Shown here one piece after another: positions 50,846 to 60,741 of a stretch of DNA of 64,000 nucleotides; positions within the stretch are counted from its first letter, which is position 1, and every line of letters begins with the position of its first letter. The translations under genes were made by a program, and so were the position numbers. The stretch comes from Leucobacter musarum subsp. musarum (GTDB lineage: Bacteria > Actinomycetota > Actinomycetes > Actinomycetales > Microbacteriaceae), in the NCBI RefSeq assembly GCF_001273845.1, contig NZ_JHBW01000067.1:1-64000 (forward strand), given 5' to 3'. The notes beneath the pieces were generated by a model, which was not told the origin of the DNA, made no database searches, and was given only the letters and a program-made list of their open reading frames with translations.

Positions 50846-51517
50846 ATGCAGCTGCTCTGCCTGTCGGATCGTGATCCTGCGGACTCGCTCCCGGGCCTCG
50901 ATCTCCTGCCGCACGACGTGCGGACGTCTCCGCTCTCACTGCGCGTGCCCGAGACGATGGCCGATCGCTTCGATGCGATCCTGATCGATGGCACACTCGA
51001 CGCCCGGCGTGCGCGCGCGGCGTGCCTCAGCCTCATTGACGGCAGCGAAACACCGCGCGTCGTCGTGCTCCCTGAAGTCGCGCTGACCGCACTGACCCCG
51101 GATTGGGGGGTGCAAGAACTGCTCCTGCCCACCGCCAGCCCGGTCGAGATCGAATTGCGTCTCCGACTCCTCGAACGTCCGCAAGCCGCCGAACAGCCCT
51201 CGGCGGTGCACGCGGCCGGTGTCGTCATTGACGAGTCCAACTTCACCGCGCGCCTGTTCGGGCGCCCGCTCGACCTCACTTACAAGGAGTTCGAGCTGCT
51301 CCACTTCCTGGCCGGCAACCCCGGTCGCGTATTCACTCGTGAGCAGCTGCTCAGTGATGTGTGGGGCACCGACTACTTCGGCGGCACGCGCACCGTCGAC
51401 GTGCACGTGCGGCGGCTCCGTGCCAAGCTGGGCGAACACGAGGGCCTGATCAGCACGGTTCGCGGCGTCGGGTACGGCTTCGCTCGGGCTCGCACCGAGG
51501 AGGAGAGCCCCGAATGA
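50846..51517 (+). CDS. GlnR-like OmpR-family regulator
   Basis: This 223-residue protein has an atypical receiver domain (residues 1-115, with DAILIDG, Asp48) and a C-terminal winged helix: DLTYKEFELLHFLAGNPGRVFTREQLLSDVWGTDYFGGTRTVDVHVRRLRAKLG. The TPDWGVQELLLPTASPVEIELRLRLLE segment is close to actinobacterial GlnR, the nitrogen regulator, which works without classic phosphorylation. In streptomycetes the glnR-mshD-ppk-mutT-pst order is similar. ATG 50846 is preferred (GGAAGGGAGC upstream); an earlier in-frame ATG at 50807 exists. Whether it controls nitrogen or phosphate genes here is not shown. Confidence 0.82.
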   Translation: MQLLCLSDRDPADSLPGLDLLPHDVRTSPLSLRVPETMADRFDAILIDGTLDARRARAACLSLIDGSETPRVVVLPEVALTALTPDWGVQELLLPTASPVEIELRLRLLERPQAAEQPSAVHAAGVVIDESNFTARLFGRPLDLTYKEFELLHFLAGNPGRVFTREQLLSDVWGTDYFGGTRTVDVHVRRLRAKLGEHEGLISTVRGVGYGFARARTEEESPE

Positions 51518-52473
51518 CGCGTCTCGAGTCGCACATCGCCGAACGATCGTCCGACTTCGAGACCGCCCGCGCGATCGCTCACGCTGCCGAGACGCACGAC
51601 GGCTCGGCCCCCGTTTCTGACCAGGCGATGCTCGCAGCTACTCAGGGCGAGCGCACCCTCTTGCTCTTCACCAATGCCGGCGATCCGGATCCCGTGGCCT
51701 TCGGCATTGTCGGCGATGGCGAGGTCGATCTCGCCGTGCTTCCTGAGGCCCGTGGCCGCGGGGTCGGTCGCGCCGCGCTCAGCATGCTGCTCGAGACTGC
51801 CGGAGACGAATCTGCGTTTCTCGCTTGGGCGCACGGGGTGAACCCTGCCGCCGAATCGCTGCTGACGGGAGCGGGCTTTACCCCCGTGCGGTCGCTGTAC
51901 CGCATGGCGCTCGATCCGGCGCTGCTTCCCGACCGAGCTCAAGATCCGCTCGCCCTCGATATTCCCTCGGGGTTCACCCTGCGTGCCTTCGACCCGGCGC
52001 AGACCACTGACGCCGGAGTGTGGGTGCGCGCAAACGCATCGGCATTCGCGACCCACCCCGAGCAAGGGCGCATCACCGAGGCCGACTTCGCGCTGATCTG
52101 CGCGGAACCGTGGTTCGACGCCGACGATCTGCTACTGCTCATCTCCGACGCAGGCACTGATTCGGGGCTCGTGGCAGGCGAGGCCGCCGGCTCCACCTGG
52201 ATCAAGACGGTGCGCGGCGAAACCGTCGAGACCGAGCTCTACGCCGTCGGGGTTCGCCCGGAATTCGCCGGCCGCGGCTTCGGCCGCCTGCTGCTCGATG
52301 CCACCCTCGCGCGCATGGCGCAGCATTCGCCCGATCGCGTCTCGCTCTATGTCGATGGCGAGAACACCCGGGCCGTCGAGCTGTATGAACGCGCGGGGTT
52401 CACCATTGATTCACGTAGCCGCCAGTGGCGGCGACCCCCAGTGTCGGTGCCGGGTGCCACAATGGACGCATGA
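51514..52473 (+). CDS. mshD: Mycothiol synthase (two GNAT domains)
   Basis: MshD acetylates Cys-GlcN-Ins in the last step of mycothiol synthesis. At 319 residues it consists of two GNAT folds: an N-terminal one with [24 protein letters not shown] (85-108) and a C-terminal one with [29 protein letters not shown] and [21 protein letters not shown]. The [16 protein letters not shown] segment (about 190-205) fits the MshD family. Its ATG overlaps the regulator stop, and its stop overlaps ppk (ATGA in both cases). Confidence 0.88.
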   Translation: MTRLESHIAERSSDFETARAIAHAAETHDGSAPVSDQAMLAATQGERTLLLFTNAGDPDPVAFGIVGDGEVDLAVLPEARGRGVGRAALSMLLETAGDESAFLAWAHGVNPAAESLLTGAGFTPVRSLYRMALDPALLPDRAQDPLALDIPSGFTLRAFDPAQTTDAGVWVRANASAFATHPEQGRITEADFALICAEPWFDADDLLLLISDAGTDSGLVAGEAAGSTWIKTVRGETVETELYAVGVRPEFAGRGFGRLLLDATLARMAQHSPDRVSLYVDGENTRAVELYERAGFTIDSRSRQWRRPPVSVPGATMDA

Positions 52474-54599
52474 ACGACGACATCAGCGAGATTGCCGACG
52501 GCACCATCGAGCTCCCGGCCGATCGATACATCGACCGCGAGCTGAGCTGGCTCGCGTTCAATCAGCGCGTGCTCGAGCTCGCCGAAGATCCGTCGACACC
52601 GCTGCTTGAGCGTGCGAACTTCCTCGCAATTTTTGCGGCGAACCTCGACGAGTTCTTCATGGTGCGCGTGGCCGGCCTGAAGCGCCGCATTGTGACGGGT
52701 CTGGCCGTACCGACCAATGTGGGGCGCGCGCCGACCGAGGTGCTCGCCGACATCAACCGCCGGGCGTACGAGCTGCAGTTGCGCCACGCCGAGTGCTTCC
52801 GCGGCGATGTGATGCCGGCGCTCGCCGAAGCCGGCATCAAGATCGTCGAGTGGGAAGATCTCGACGACGCCGATCGCGAGATCCTCACCGATTACTACGA
52901 GCAGCGCATCTACCCGGTGCTCATGCCGCTCGCCGTCGATCCGGCGCACCCCTTCCCCTACATTTCGGGGCGCGCATTGAACGTCTCCATTCGCGTGCGC
53001 AACCCCAACACCGACAAGGTCGAGTTCGCCCGCCTGAAGGTGCCCCAGATGATCCCGCGGTACGTGCGCGTAGACGGGCGCGAGAGCGTCGACGACGTAC
53101 GCTACATCCCACTTGAAGCGCTCATCGCGAACCAGCTCGACGGCTTGTTCCCCGGCATGGAGGTCATTGACCACCACGTCTTCCGCGTGACGCGCAACGA
53201 AGACGTCGAGATCGAAGAAGACGAGACTGAGAACCTGATTCAGGCGCTTGAGAAAGAGCTGCTGCGGCGCCGATTCGGGCCGCCCATCCGCCTCGAGATC
53301 TCCGACGACATGGACGAGGCAACGCTTGAACTGCTCGTTCGCGAGTTCGACATCGATGAGCAGCAGGTGTACACCCTGCCCGCGCCGCTCGACCTAAGCG
53401 GCCTCTTCGCGTTGACCCGCGTCGCGCGCCCTGACCTCAAGTTCACGCCCCACATCCCGGTGACGCACCCGCAGTTCCGATCGAGCTCGCCGAGTGAGAA
53501 GCCCGACACGTTTGCCGCGATCGCGCGTCGCGAGGTGCTCGTGCACCACCCGTACGAGTCGTTCTCGACCAGCGTGCAGGCGTTCGTCGAGCAGGCGGCG
53601 ACCGACCCCGATGTGCTCGCGATCAAGCAGACCCTGTATCGCACGTCAGGCGACAGCCCCATCGTCGCTTCGCTCATCAAGGCAGCCGAAGCGGGCAAGC
53701 AGGTGCTTGCGCTCGTCGAGGTCAAAGCACGATTCGATGAAGAGGCGAACATCACCTGGGCCCGCAAGCTCGAGCAAGCGGGTGTGCACGTGGTCTACGG
53801 CCTCGTCGGGCTCAAGACCCACTGCAAGCTCGTCCACGTGATTCGCGAAGAGGGCGGGCGCCTCGCCCACTACTGCCACATCGGCACCGGCAACTACAAC
53901 CCGAAGACGAGTCGCATCTACGAAGACTTCGGCCTGTTCACCTCGTCGCCCGAGGTGGGTCGCGATGTGACGAAGCTCTTCAACGTGCTCTCGGGGTACG
54001 CCATCGAAACCGACTACGACCGCCTGCTCGTCGCGCCCCTGCAGCTGCGCAGCGGGCTGCTCGAGCGCATCGAGCGCGAGGCCGAGCACGCACGTGCCGG
54101 CCGGCCGAGCGGCATCAAGCTCAAGGGCAACTCGATGGTCGACGAGACGATCATCGATGCGCTGTACCGTGCGAGCCAGGCCGGCGTGCCGATCGATGTG
54201 TGGATGCGCGGCATCTGCTCCATCCGCGCCGAGGTCCCCGGGCTCTCCGAGACCATCCGCGTGCGCTCCGTGCTCGGCCGCTATTTGGAGCACTCGCGCA
54301 TCTTCTCATTCGAGAACGACGGCGAACGCGAAGTCTTCATCGGCAGTGCAGACCTCATGCACCGCAATCTCGACCGACGCATCGAAGTGCTCGTGCGCCT
54401 CGAAGAGCGTGAGCACCTCGCGCGCATCGACCGGTTCTTCGACTTCGCGTTCAGCGACGACGTGTCGTCATGGCGCATGCTGCCCGACGGCAACTGGCAC
54501 CGCTCAGTCGTCAATGCGGCCGGTGAGAAGCTCCCCGACCTGCAAGACCTCGTCATGGACGACCGCACCGAGGCGCGTCGCGCGCGCCGGGCACGGTGA
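52470..54599 (+). CDS. ppk: Polyphosphate kinase
   Basis: PPK1 makes polyphosphate from ATP reversibly. At 709 residues it shows the N-terminal domain ([40 protein letters not shown]), a head domain and two PLD-like catalytic domains: [43 protein letters not shown] and [25 protein letters not shown], in which His470 is the phosphorylated residue. The C-terminus has [21 protein letters not shown] and [22 protein letters not shown]. It overlaps mshD by four bases and the mutT-like gene by four bases, next to the pst operon. Confidence 0.96.
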   Translation: MNDDISEIADGTIELPADRYIDRELSWLAFNQRVLELAEDPSTPLLERANFLAIFAANLDEFFMVRVAGLKRRIVTGLAVPTNVGRAPTEVLADINRRAYELQLRHAECFRGDVMPALAEAGIKIVEWEDLDDADREILTDYYEQRIYPVLMPLAVDPAHPFPYISGRALNVSIRVRNPNTDKVEFARLKVPQMIPRYVRVDGRESVDDVRYIPLEALIANQLDGLFPGMEVIDHHVFRVTRNEDVEIEEDETENLIQALEKELLRRRFGPPIRLEISDDMDEATLELLVREFDIDEQQVYTLPAPLDLSGLFALTRVARPDLKFTPHIPVTHPQFRSSSPSEKPDTFAAIARREVLVHHPYESFSTSVQAFVEQAATDPDVLAIKQTLYRTSGDSPIVASLIKAAEAGKQVLALVEVKARFDEEANITWARKLEQAGVHVVYGLVGLKTHCKLVHVIREEGGRLAHYCHIGTGNYNPKTSRIYEDFGLFTSSPEVGRDVTKLFNVLSGYAIETDYDRLLVAPLQLRSGLLERIEREAEHARAGRPSGIKLKGNSMVDETIIDALYRASQAGVPIDVWMRGICSIRAEVPGLSETIRVRSVLGRYLEHSRIFSFENDGEREVFIGSADLMHRNLDRRIEVLVRLEEREHLARIDRFFDFAFSDDVSSWRMLPDGNWHRSVVNAAGEKLPDLQDLVMDDRTEARRARRAR

Positions 54600-55561
54600 C
54601 CCGGCGGGTGACGGGGGAAGTCTTCGCAGCGGGCACGATCTGCTGGCGACGCGAAGCGACCCCTGAAGGAGGGGCTCGCACGCTTGTGCTGGTGATCCAC
54701 CGCCCGAAGCGCAACGACTATTCCTTTCCGAAGGGCAAACTCGACCCCGGCGAGAGCATGCCCCAGGCGGCCGTGCGCGAAACGCGCGAAGAGACCGGGT
54801 TCAAAGTGCACCTCGGGGCGCACATGGGCACGATCCGTTACAACCTGAGCGGCGGGCGCCGCAAGACGGTGCAGTACTGGGCGGCGCAGGTCTCCGAGCG
54901 ACTCGCGCAAGCGGGCCGGTTTCGCCCGAACAGCGAGGTCGACGCCATCGAGTGGGTGCCGCTCGATGCGGTGCGCGAGCGCCTCACCTATGCCGCAGAC
55001 CGCGAGCTCTTCGACGTGTTCCTCGACCTCGCCAGCCGCGACCTGCTCGACACGTACTCGATCACGCTGCTGCGACACGCGAAAGCGTTGCCGCGCTCAT
55101 CCAGCACCATGGCCGACCATCTGCGACCGCTGACCCCGTTCGGGCAAGACCAGGCCGAGACACTCGTGCCGACGCTCGAGGCCTTTGGGGCGAAACGCTT
55201 CTACTCGTCGACCGCCGTGCGCTGCCGGTCGACGATTGCACCCCTCGCGCATCATCGGGGCAAGCTCGTGCGCGAGACCGACGCCATCAGCCAAGATCGT
55301 TGGGACACGGGCGACCTGTCCGAACTGCGCGCCCTCCTGACGCGCATCGTCTCTCGCCGCAAAAGCGCGGTCATCTGCAGCCACCGCCCGGTGCTGCCCG
55401 ACCTCGCGCGCGAACTCGCACTCGCCACCGGCAGCCCGAGCGGTGCGTACCTGAACGCGGCGGCCGCACTCCCCACCGCTGGTTTCTCCGTCTTCCACTT
55501 CGCGAAGCACCACCCCGAAGCCGGCATTCTGGGGGTCGAAACCTACCCACTGCAGCACTGA
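54596..55561 (+). CDS. mutT1: Nudix hydrolase with C-terminal histidine phosphatase domain (MutT1-like)
   Basis: The 321-residue protein starts with GTG 54596 overlapping the ppk stop (GTGA). The N-terminal Nudix box (residues 47-69) is exact: G47-x5-E53-x7-R61-E62-x2-E65-E66-x-G68. The C-terminal half is a SixA-type histidine phosphatase with LLRHAKALP (His161), [17 protein letters not shown] [11 protein letters not shown], and [11 protein letters not shown]. This two-domain architecture is that of mycobacterial MutT1, which clears oxidised nucleotides and also acts on diadenosine/inositol-type phosphates. Linked to ppk and pst as in other actinobacteria. Confidence 0.88.
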   Translation: MTRRVTGEVFAAGTICWRREATPEGGARTLVLVIHRPKRNDYSFPKGKLDPGESMPQAAVRETREETGFKVHLGAHMGTIRYNLSGGRRKTVQYWAAQVSERLAQAGRFRPNSEVDAIEWVPLDAVRERLTYAADRELFDVFLDLASRDLLDTYSITLLRHAKALPRSSSTMADHLRPLTPFGQDQAETLVPTLEAFGAKRFYSSTAVRCRSTIAPLAHHRGKLVRETDAISQDRWDTGDLSELRALLTRIVSRRKSAVICSHRPVLPDLARELALATGSPSGAYLNAAAALPTAGFSVFHFAKHHPEAGILGVETYPLQH

Positions 55562-55662
55562 CCCGTCCCGGCGAACCGCTTCGTCGCAGCGTAGACAAGC
55601 TGAGCGGCAACGCGCACGAATGCGCGTGCATCATCTGACCTGGCGGCTTTCAGACGGCGTGA

Positions 55663-55684
55663 GTTCACCTGTTGTTCACCCACT
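55663..55684 (+). promoter_or_regulatory. PHO box upstream of pstS
   Basis: Two 11-nt direct units, GTTCACCTGTT and GTTCACCCACT, match the actinobacterial PhoP-box pattern (G-T/G-TCA-YYYR). TAGCGT at 55712-55717 is a plausible -10. pstS starts 95 nt after the box, so phosphate-limitation control through PhoP is expected. Confidence 0.78.
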
Positions 55685-55778
55685 GGCAGACATCGCGTCA
55701 TGCAGGGTGCTTAGCGTGGTGTCGTGGTCGTTCGAGACCATCACCTCACATCCGTTTTCCAGATTGGATCACCCTCAA

Positions 55779-56879
55779 GTGAAGCTTTCCGCATTCGCCA
55801 AGGTCGCCGCTATCGGTGGCATCGCCGCACTCACGCTGACCTCTTGCGCCGCGAACGAGGGCGGCAGCTCCTCCAGCGAAGAGACCTCTGCCGGTTCAAG
55901 CCTCTCGGGCGAGCTCGTCGGCGCCGGCGCTTCGTCGCAGGGCTCGGCACAGGAGGCCTGGGTCGCTGGCTTCCAGACCGCCAACGCTGACGTCACCGTC
56001 AACTACGAACCCTCGGGCTCGGGTGCGGGTCGCGAGACCTTCCAGCAGGGCGCCAGCGCGTTCGCCGGTTCGGACCGCGCGTTCAAGACCGACGAGATCT
56101 CGGCTGGCCCCTTCGAGGGCTGCGCGACCGGCGACATCGTCGAATTCCCCGCGTACATCTCCCCGATCGCGATCATCTTCAACGTCGACGGTGTCGATTC
56201 GCTGAAGCTCGACGCGTCGACTGTCGCGCAGATCTTCTCGGGCAAGATCACCAAGTGGAACGACGCAGCGATCACCGCGCAGAACGAGGGCGTCGAGCTC
56301 CCCGACGCGAACATCACCGCTGTGCACCGCTCCGATGACTCGGGCACCACCGGAAACTTCACCGATTACCTCGGTGCAGCGGCTGCCACCGACTGGACCG
56401 TGGGCTCGGTCGAGACCTGGCCGACCGAGTTCGGCGGCGAGGGTGCACAGGGCACCTCGGGCGTCGTCTCGGCAGTCAAGAACGGCACCGGCACCATCGG
56501 TTACGCCGACGCATCGCAGGCAGGCGACCTCGGCACCGTCGAGATCAAGGTCGGCGAAGAGTACGTCGCGTACTCCCCTGAGGCCGCAGCTGCCGTCGTC
56601 GACGCGTCGCCGCTCGAGGAGGGTCGCACCGACCACGACCTCGCGATCGCCCTCGACCGCACCTCGACCGAGGGCGGCGTCTACCCGATCGTGCTCGTGA
56701 GCTACCTCATCGGTTGCGAAGAGTACGCAGATGCCGCGAACGCTGAGCTCGTGAAGTCGTACTTCAGTTACATCGTGAGCGAGGACGGCCAGAACACCGC
56801 CGCCGAGGCTGCGGGCAGCGCGCCGATCTCGAACGATCTCCGTACCAAGGTGCAGACCGCGATCGACTCGATCAAGTAA
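55779..56879 (+). CDS. pstS: Phosphate ABC transporter substrate-binding lipoprotein
   Basis: This 366-residue lipoprotein captures phosphate. The signal peptide (KLSAFAKVAAIGGIAALTL) ends in the lipobox LTSC with Cys23. The mature part has a Ser/Glu-rich linker, GAGASSQGSAQEAWVAGFQ (phosphate-binding loop), YEPSGSGAGRE, FAGSDRAFK, and DDSGTTGNFTDYLG, typical of PstS. The start is GTG 55779; the frame continues upstream without a signal-like context. A PHO box lies upstream and a strong hairpin follows. Confidence 0.95.
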   Translation: MKLSAFAKVAAIGGIAALTLTSCAANEGGSSSSEETSAGSSLSGELVGAGASSQGSAQEAWVAGFQTANADVTVNYEPSGSGAGRETFQQGASAFAGSDRAFKTDEISAGPFEGCATGDIVEFPAYISPIAIIFNVDGVDSLKLDASTVAQIFSGKITKWNDAAITAQNEGVELPDANITAVHRSDDSGTTGNFTDYLGAAAATDWTVGSVETWPTEFGGEGAQGTSGVVSAVKNGTGTIGYADASQAGDLGTVEIKVGEEYVAYSPEAAAAVVDASPLEEGRTDHDLAIALDRTSTEGGVYPIVLVSYLIGCEEYADAANAELVKSYFSYIVSEDGQNTAAEAAGSAPISNDLRTKVQTAIDSIK

Positions 56880-56886
56880 ATCCCGT

Positions 56887-56926
56887 GAGAGCGGCGGGCA
56901 CGATGCAGATCGTGCCCGCCGCTCTC
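56887..56926 (+). terminator. Intercistronic hairpin between pstS and pstC
   Basis: Arms 56887-56903 and 56910-56926 form a perfect 17-bp stem with a 6-nt loop, 8 nt after the pstS stop. As there is no T-run, it may end part of the transcripts or protect the pstS mRNA, making more binding protein than permease. Confidence 0.8.
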
Positions 56927-56985
56927 CGCAGGTCGGGCTCCCTCGACCACCCTCGACTCCCTCTCCCCTCTACCTCGGAGACACA

Positions 56986-57924
56986 GTGACCGCCACTTCC
57001 GCCCCTGCCAAGCCGGTGCTCAGCCTCGGCGACCGCGTGTTCTCACGCTCCGCGGTCTTCGCGGGCAGCATGATTCTCGTCACGCTCGCCGCCGTCGCCA
57101 TCTTCCTCATCGTGCAGAGCATTCCCGCTTTCGTCGCCACCGACGAAAGCGCTTCGCTGCTCACCAGCAATTTCTGGGCCTACGTCGGCCCGCTCGTCTT
57201 CGGCACTGTCTGGGCCGCGGCTCTGGCGCTGCTCATCGCGCTCCCGCTCGCCATCGGCATCGCACTGTTCATCTCGCACTACGCTCCCCGCCAGCTCGCG
57301 CAGGTGCTCGGGTACATCGTCGATCTGCTCGCCGCGGTTCCCAGCGTGGTCTTCGGCCTCTGGGGTATCGGCGTGCTCGCGCCGGCTGCCCGCCCGATCT
57401 TCGAGTGGCTGAACACCTACCTGGGGTGGATCCCGCTCTTCGGCGGCACCGTTAGCGGCACCGGCCGCACCATCCTGACCGCAGCACTCGTGCTCGCGGT
57501 GATGATCCTGCCGATCATGACGGCGATCTGCCGCGAGATCTTCCTGCAGGCACCCCGCCTGCACGAGGAAGCCGCGCTCGCGCTCGGAGCGACTCGCTGG
57601 GAGATGATTCGCATGGCCGTGCTGCCGTTCGGTCGCCCGGGCATCGTCTCGGCCGCCATGCTCGGCCTCGGCCGCGCGCTCGGCGAGACGATGGCCGTCG
57701 CCATGGTGCTCTCGGCGACTGGCCTCGTCACCTTCCGGTTGCTCACCTCCGAGAACCCCTCCACGATCGCCGCGAACATCGCGCTGTCGTTCCCTGAGGC
57801 TTACGGCGAGAACATCAACGTGCTGATCGCCACCGGCCTCATCCTGTTCGTCGTCACCTTCCTGGTGAACGCGCTGGCTCGCTGGATCGTGAGCCGCCGC
57901 GCCGAGTTCTCGGCGGCGAACTGA
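56986..57924 (+). CDS. pstC: Phosphate ABC transporter permease PstC
   Basis: This 312-residue protein has six membrane segments, starting at about residues 25-48 and ending at 280-300. The EAA-like loop EEAALALGATRWEMIRMAVLPFGRPGIVSAAMLGLGRALGETMAVAMVL is typical of PstC. GTG 56986 follows CGGAG at 5 nt. Its stop overlaps the pstA start (TGATG), so the two permeases are made together. Confidence 0.95.
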   Translation: MTATSAPAKPVLSLGDRVFSRSAVFAGSMILVTLAAVAIFLIVQSIPAFVATDESASLLTSNFWAYVGPLVFGTVWAAALALLIALPLAIGIALFISHYAPRQLAQVLGYIVDLLAAVPSVVFGLWGIGVLAPAARPIFEWLNTYLGWIPLFGGTVSGTGRTILTAALVLAVMILPIMTAICREIFLQAPRLHEEAALALGATRWEMIRMAVLPFGRPGIVSAAMLGLGRALGETMAVAMVLSATGLVTFRLLTSENPSTIAANIALSFPEAYGENINVLIATGLILFVVTFLVNALARWIVSRRAEFSAAN

Positions 57925-59045
57925 TGCTTCAGACGACCGAACCGACTCAAGAGGGGACCACTTCCGTGGCCATCACCGTTCGCCCAGTCCGTGCAGGGTC
58001 TTCCCTCGCCGGCAACCGGCTCTCGCGTTCGACGCCGTGGGTCGTGCTCGCCGCGTGCCTGGCTGCCTCGCTCGCGCTCTTCGGCCTGCTCGCTGCGGCG
58101 AGCGGCGCCGAGTTCTCGCCCGTCGGGGCGATCCTGGTCGGCGCTATCGCCTACGTGATCGTCATCACGATCATGTCGGCGACCGTCGAGGGCTCGCGCC
58201 AGGCGATGGATCGCTTCATCACCGCGATCGTGTCGGGAGCCTTCCTGCTCGCGATGGTGCCGCTCGTCTCCGTGGCGTTCACGGTGATCTCGAACGGTGT
58301 CGCGCGCTTCGACTCGGAGTTCTTCAACTCATCGATGCGCAACGTGACCGGTGAGGGCGGCGGCGCGCTCCACGCGATGGTCGGCACGCTGCTGATCACG
58401 CTGGCGGCCACCATCATCTCGGTGCCGCTCGGTCTCATGACCTCGATCTACCTGGTCGAGTACGGGCGCGGCAAAGTCGCGAAGACCATCACCTTCCTGG
58501 TCGACGTGATGACGGGTATCCCCTCGATCGTCGCGGGTCTCTTCGCTTACGCACTGTTCGCGCTCTTCCTCGGGCCGGGCGTGCGCATGGGCATCGTCGG
58601 CGCCGTGGCGCTCTCCGTGCTGATGATCCCGGTCGTCGTGCGTTCGAGCGAAGAGATGCTGCGTCTCGTGCCCAACGAACTGCGCGAGGCCTCATACGCG
58701 CTGGGTGTGCCGAAGTGGCGCACCATCATGAAGGTCGTGCTGCCCACCTCGATCGCGGGTATCACCACCGGCATCATGCTGTCGATCGCACGCGTCATCG
58801 GCGAGACGGCCCCGCTGCTCATCACCGCCGGATTCACGGCATCGATGAACTACAACCTCTTCTCCGACCGCATGCAGTCGCTGCCCGTCTACGTGTACAC
58901 GCAGTTCATGAACCAGGGCAACCCGGCCGAAGCGTTCATCGACCGCGCCTGGGCCGCCGCCCTCGTGCTGATCCTCATCGTCATGGCACTCAACCTGCTC
59001 GGCCGCCTCATCGCCCGCTGGTTCGCCCCGAAGTTCGGCCGCTAG
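57924..59045 (+). CDS. pstA: Phosphate ABC transporter permease PstA
   Basis: A 373-residue permease with eight or so hydrophobic segments: two extra N-terminal ones (about 40-65, 75-95) before the usual six. The EAA loop is [49 protein letters not shown] later in-frame GTG (57966) with GAGGGGAC before it is an alternative start. Length exceeds E. coli PstA (296) because of the N-terminal extension, common in actinobacteria. Confidence 0.94.
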   Translation: MLQTTEPTQEGTTSVAITVRPVRAGSSLAGNRLSRSTPWVVLAACLAASLALFGLLAAASGAEFSPVGAILVGAIAYVIVITIMSATVEGSRQAMDRFITAIVSGAFLLAMVPLVSVAFTVISNGVARFDSEFFNSSMRNVTGEGGGALHAMVGTLLITLAATIISVPLGLMTSIYLVEYGRGKVAKTITFLVDVMTGIPSIVAGLFAYALFALFLGPGVRMGIVGAVALSVLMIPVVVRSSEEMLRLVPNELREASYALGVPKWRTIMKVVLPTSIAGITTGIMLSIARVIGETAPLLITAGFTASMNYNLFSDRMQSLPVYVYTQFMNQGNPAEAFIDRAWAAALVLILIVMALNLLGRLIARWFAPKFGR

Positions 59046-59092
59046 CCCGCGGCCCTGCAGACCCACACCGACTCCCGAACGAAAGAATCACC

Positions 59093-59872
59093 ATGTCGAA
59101 GCGCATCGAGGTCAACGACCTCAACGTCTACTACTCGAAGTTCCTGGCGGTCGAAGGGGTGTCGATCAACATCGAGCCCCGCAGCGTCACCGCCTTCATC
59201 GGCCCCTCGGGCTGCGGCAAGTCGACCTTCCTGCGCACGCTGAACCGCATGCATGAGGTCATCCCCGGCGCTCGCGTCGAGGGCGAGGTGCTGCTCGACG
59301 GTGAAGATCTGTACGGGCAGGGCGTCGACCCAGTGCTCGTTCGCCGCCAGGTCGGCATGGTGTTCCAGCGCCCCAACCCGTTCCCCACGATGTCGATTCG
59401 CGAGAACGTGCTCGCCGGCGTGCGCCTCAACGACCGCCGCATGTCGAAGAGCGACTCTGACGCACTGGTCGAGAAGTCGCTCACCGGCGCGAACCTCTGG
59501 AACGAGGTGAAGGATCGCCTCGACAAGCCGGGCTCAGGCCTCTCGGGCGGGCAGCAGCAGCGTCTCTGCATCGCACGCGCAATCGCGGTGTCGCCCGACG
59601 TGCTGCTGATGGACGAGCCGTGCTCGGCGCTCGACCCGATCTCAACCCTCGCCATCGAGGATCTCATCGATCAGCTCAAGCAGGAGTACACGATCGTGAT
59701 CGTGACCCACAACATGCAGCAGGCGTCGCGCGTCTCGGATCGCACGGCGTTCTTCAACATCGCGGGCACCGGCAAGCCGGGCAAGCTCATCGAGTTCGAC
59801 GACACCTCGACGATCTTCTCGACCCCGTCGGTGCAGGCCACTGAAGATTACGTCTCGGGCCGCTTCGGGTAA
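59093..59872 (+). CDS. pstB: Phosphate ABC transporter ATPase PstB
   Basis: This 259-residue ATPase shows Walker [10 protein letters not shown] (37-45), [13 protein letters not shown] (Q-loop region specific for PstB), [19 protein letters not shown], Walker [16 protein letters not shown] and the H-loop [11 protein letters not shown] 59093 follows GAAAGAATCACC. No phoU lies downstream; the operon ends with a perfect hairpin and a convergent thioesterase gene. Confidence 0.96.
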   Translation: MSKRIEVNDLNVYYSKFLAVEGVSINIEPRSVTAFIGPSGCGKSTFLRTLNRMHEVIPGARVEGEVLLDGEDLYGQGVDPVLVRRQVGMVFQRPNPFPTMSIRENVLAGVRLNDRRMSKSDSDALVEKSLTGANLWNEVKDRLDKPGSGLSGGQQQRLCIARAIAVSPDVLLMDEPCSALDPISTLAIEDLIDQLKQEYTIVIVTHNMQQASRVSDRTAFFNIAGTGKPGKLIEFDDTSTIFSTPSVQATEDYVSGRFG

Positions 59873-59887
59873 ATCCGAGCTCGGGAT

Positions 59888-59937
59888 CGCGAAAGCCCCG
59901 GTGCACGCCAGTCGATGGCTGCACCGGGGCTTTCGCG
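59888..59937. terminator. Terminator hairpin after pstB
   Basis: Perfect 18-bp arms (59888-59905 and 59920-59937) around a 14-nt loop; convergent genes lie on both sides, so it can act for both. Confidence 0.85.
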
Positions 59938-59945
59938 TTCCCCGC

Positions 59946-60395
59946 TCAGTTGTCGCCGCGGTTCGGCATCTCGTCAGCGGTCGGCATGCGGTCGCGATCG
60001 TAGGTGATCTCGGTGTAACCGTGGGGCGCCGGGCTGCCGTCGGGGCCGATGTTCACGAACACGATGCGCTCAATCGAAAGAATCGTCTTTCGCGTGATCA
60101 TGTTGCGCACGACCGCGCGCATCGTGAGCGACGTGCGACCGAACTCGGTGGCGACGAGCCCCATCTCGATGAGGTCGCCCTCGCGTGCCGACGCTTCGAA
60201 GTTGATCTCCGAGATCAGCTTCGTTACCACGTGCGGGTTGCCGAGCTGAATGATGGCGTAGATCGCGGCTTCTTCGTCGATCCATTTGAGCAGGCTGCCG
60301 CCGAAGAGCGACCCGTTCGCGTTCATGTCTTCGGGGCGCACCCACTTGCGCGTTGAGAAGTTGATGCCGTCTGCGTGCTGAAGCGGAGATCTCAT
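59946..60395 (-). CDS. Acyl-CoA thioesterase (hotdog fold, YciA/BACH type)
   Basis: This 149-residue single-hotdog protein hydrolyses acyl-CoA. The family signature is VRPEDMNANGSLFGGSLLKWIDEEAAIYAI (the helix with catalytic Asp), then VTKLISEINFEASAREGDLIEMGLVATEFGRTSLTM and RIVFVNIGPDGSPAPHG. The length fits. It stands alone on the minus strand after the pst terminator. Substrate chain length is unknown. Confidence 0.88.
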   Translation of the reverse strand: MRSPLQHADGINFSTRKWVRPEDMNANGSLFGGSLLKWIDEEAAIYAIIQLGNPHVVTKLISEINFEASAREGDLIEMGLVATEFGRTSLTMRAVVRNMITRKTILSIERIVFVNIGPDGSPAPHGYTEITYDRDRMPTADEMPNRGDN

Positions 60396-60741
60396 ACCCC
60401 GAGCTTAGAACGCGCGTGTTTCGAGATCGCGACCGGTTTGCGGCGGGCAGCCGTCGCAATGACGAGCGGCGCCTGGCAGCAAAGACCGAGCCGCAGAAAC
60501 GCCTCTCGGCGGAAGGCCGCTCGAAGCGGCGAAAATTGGAGCCCGGGGTTACTGCGGCCCGGCGTGCATCAGTTTATCAAACGGGCTCTGGGCCGCGTCG
60601 GCGCGGCGTCAGCGGAGGGCGAACGCTGCGATTGGGGTAACTTCGGACCAGTACAGCGGCGAATTTCGCGGCCCGCACCGGCCCAAAGTTACCCCGATCC
60701 GGATGGGTGGCGGAGCGGCGTGCGGGGTGCGACTTGCGGCG
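60396..60741. other. 346-bp gene-free gap with an inverted repeat
   Basis: No supported gene. It holds the thioesterase promoter region and, at 60629-60646 and 60682-60699, an imperfect inverted repeat of about 18 bp (GATTGGGGTAACTT against AAGTTACCCCGATC) around a 35-nt GC-rich centre that itself contains GCGAATTTCGC. The right arm is 43 nt beyond the convergent end of the next gene. Confidence 0.6.
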
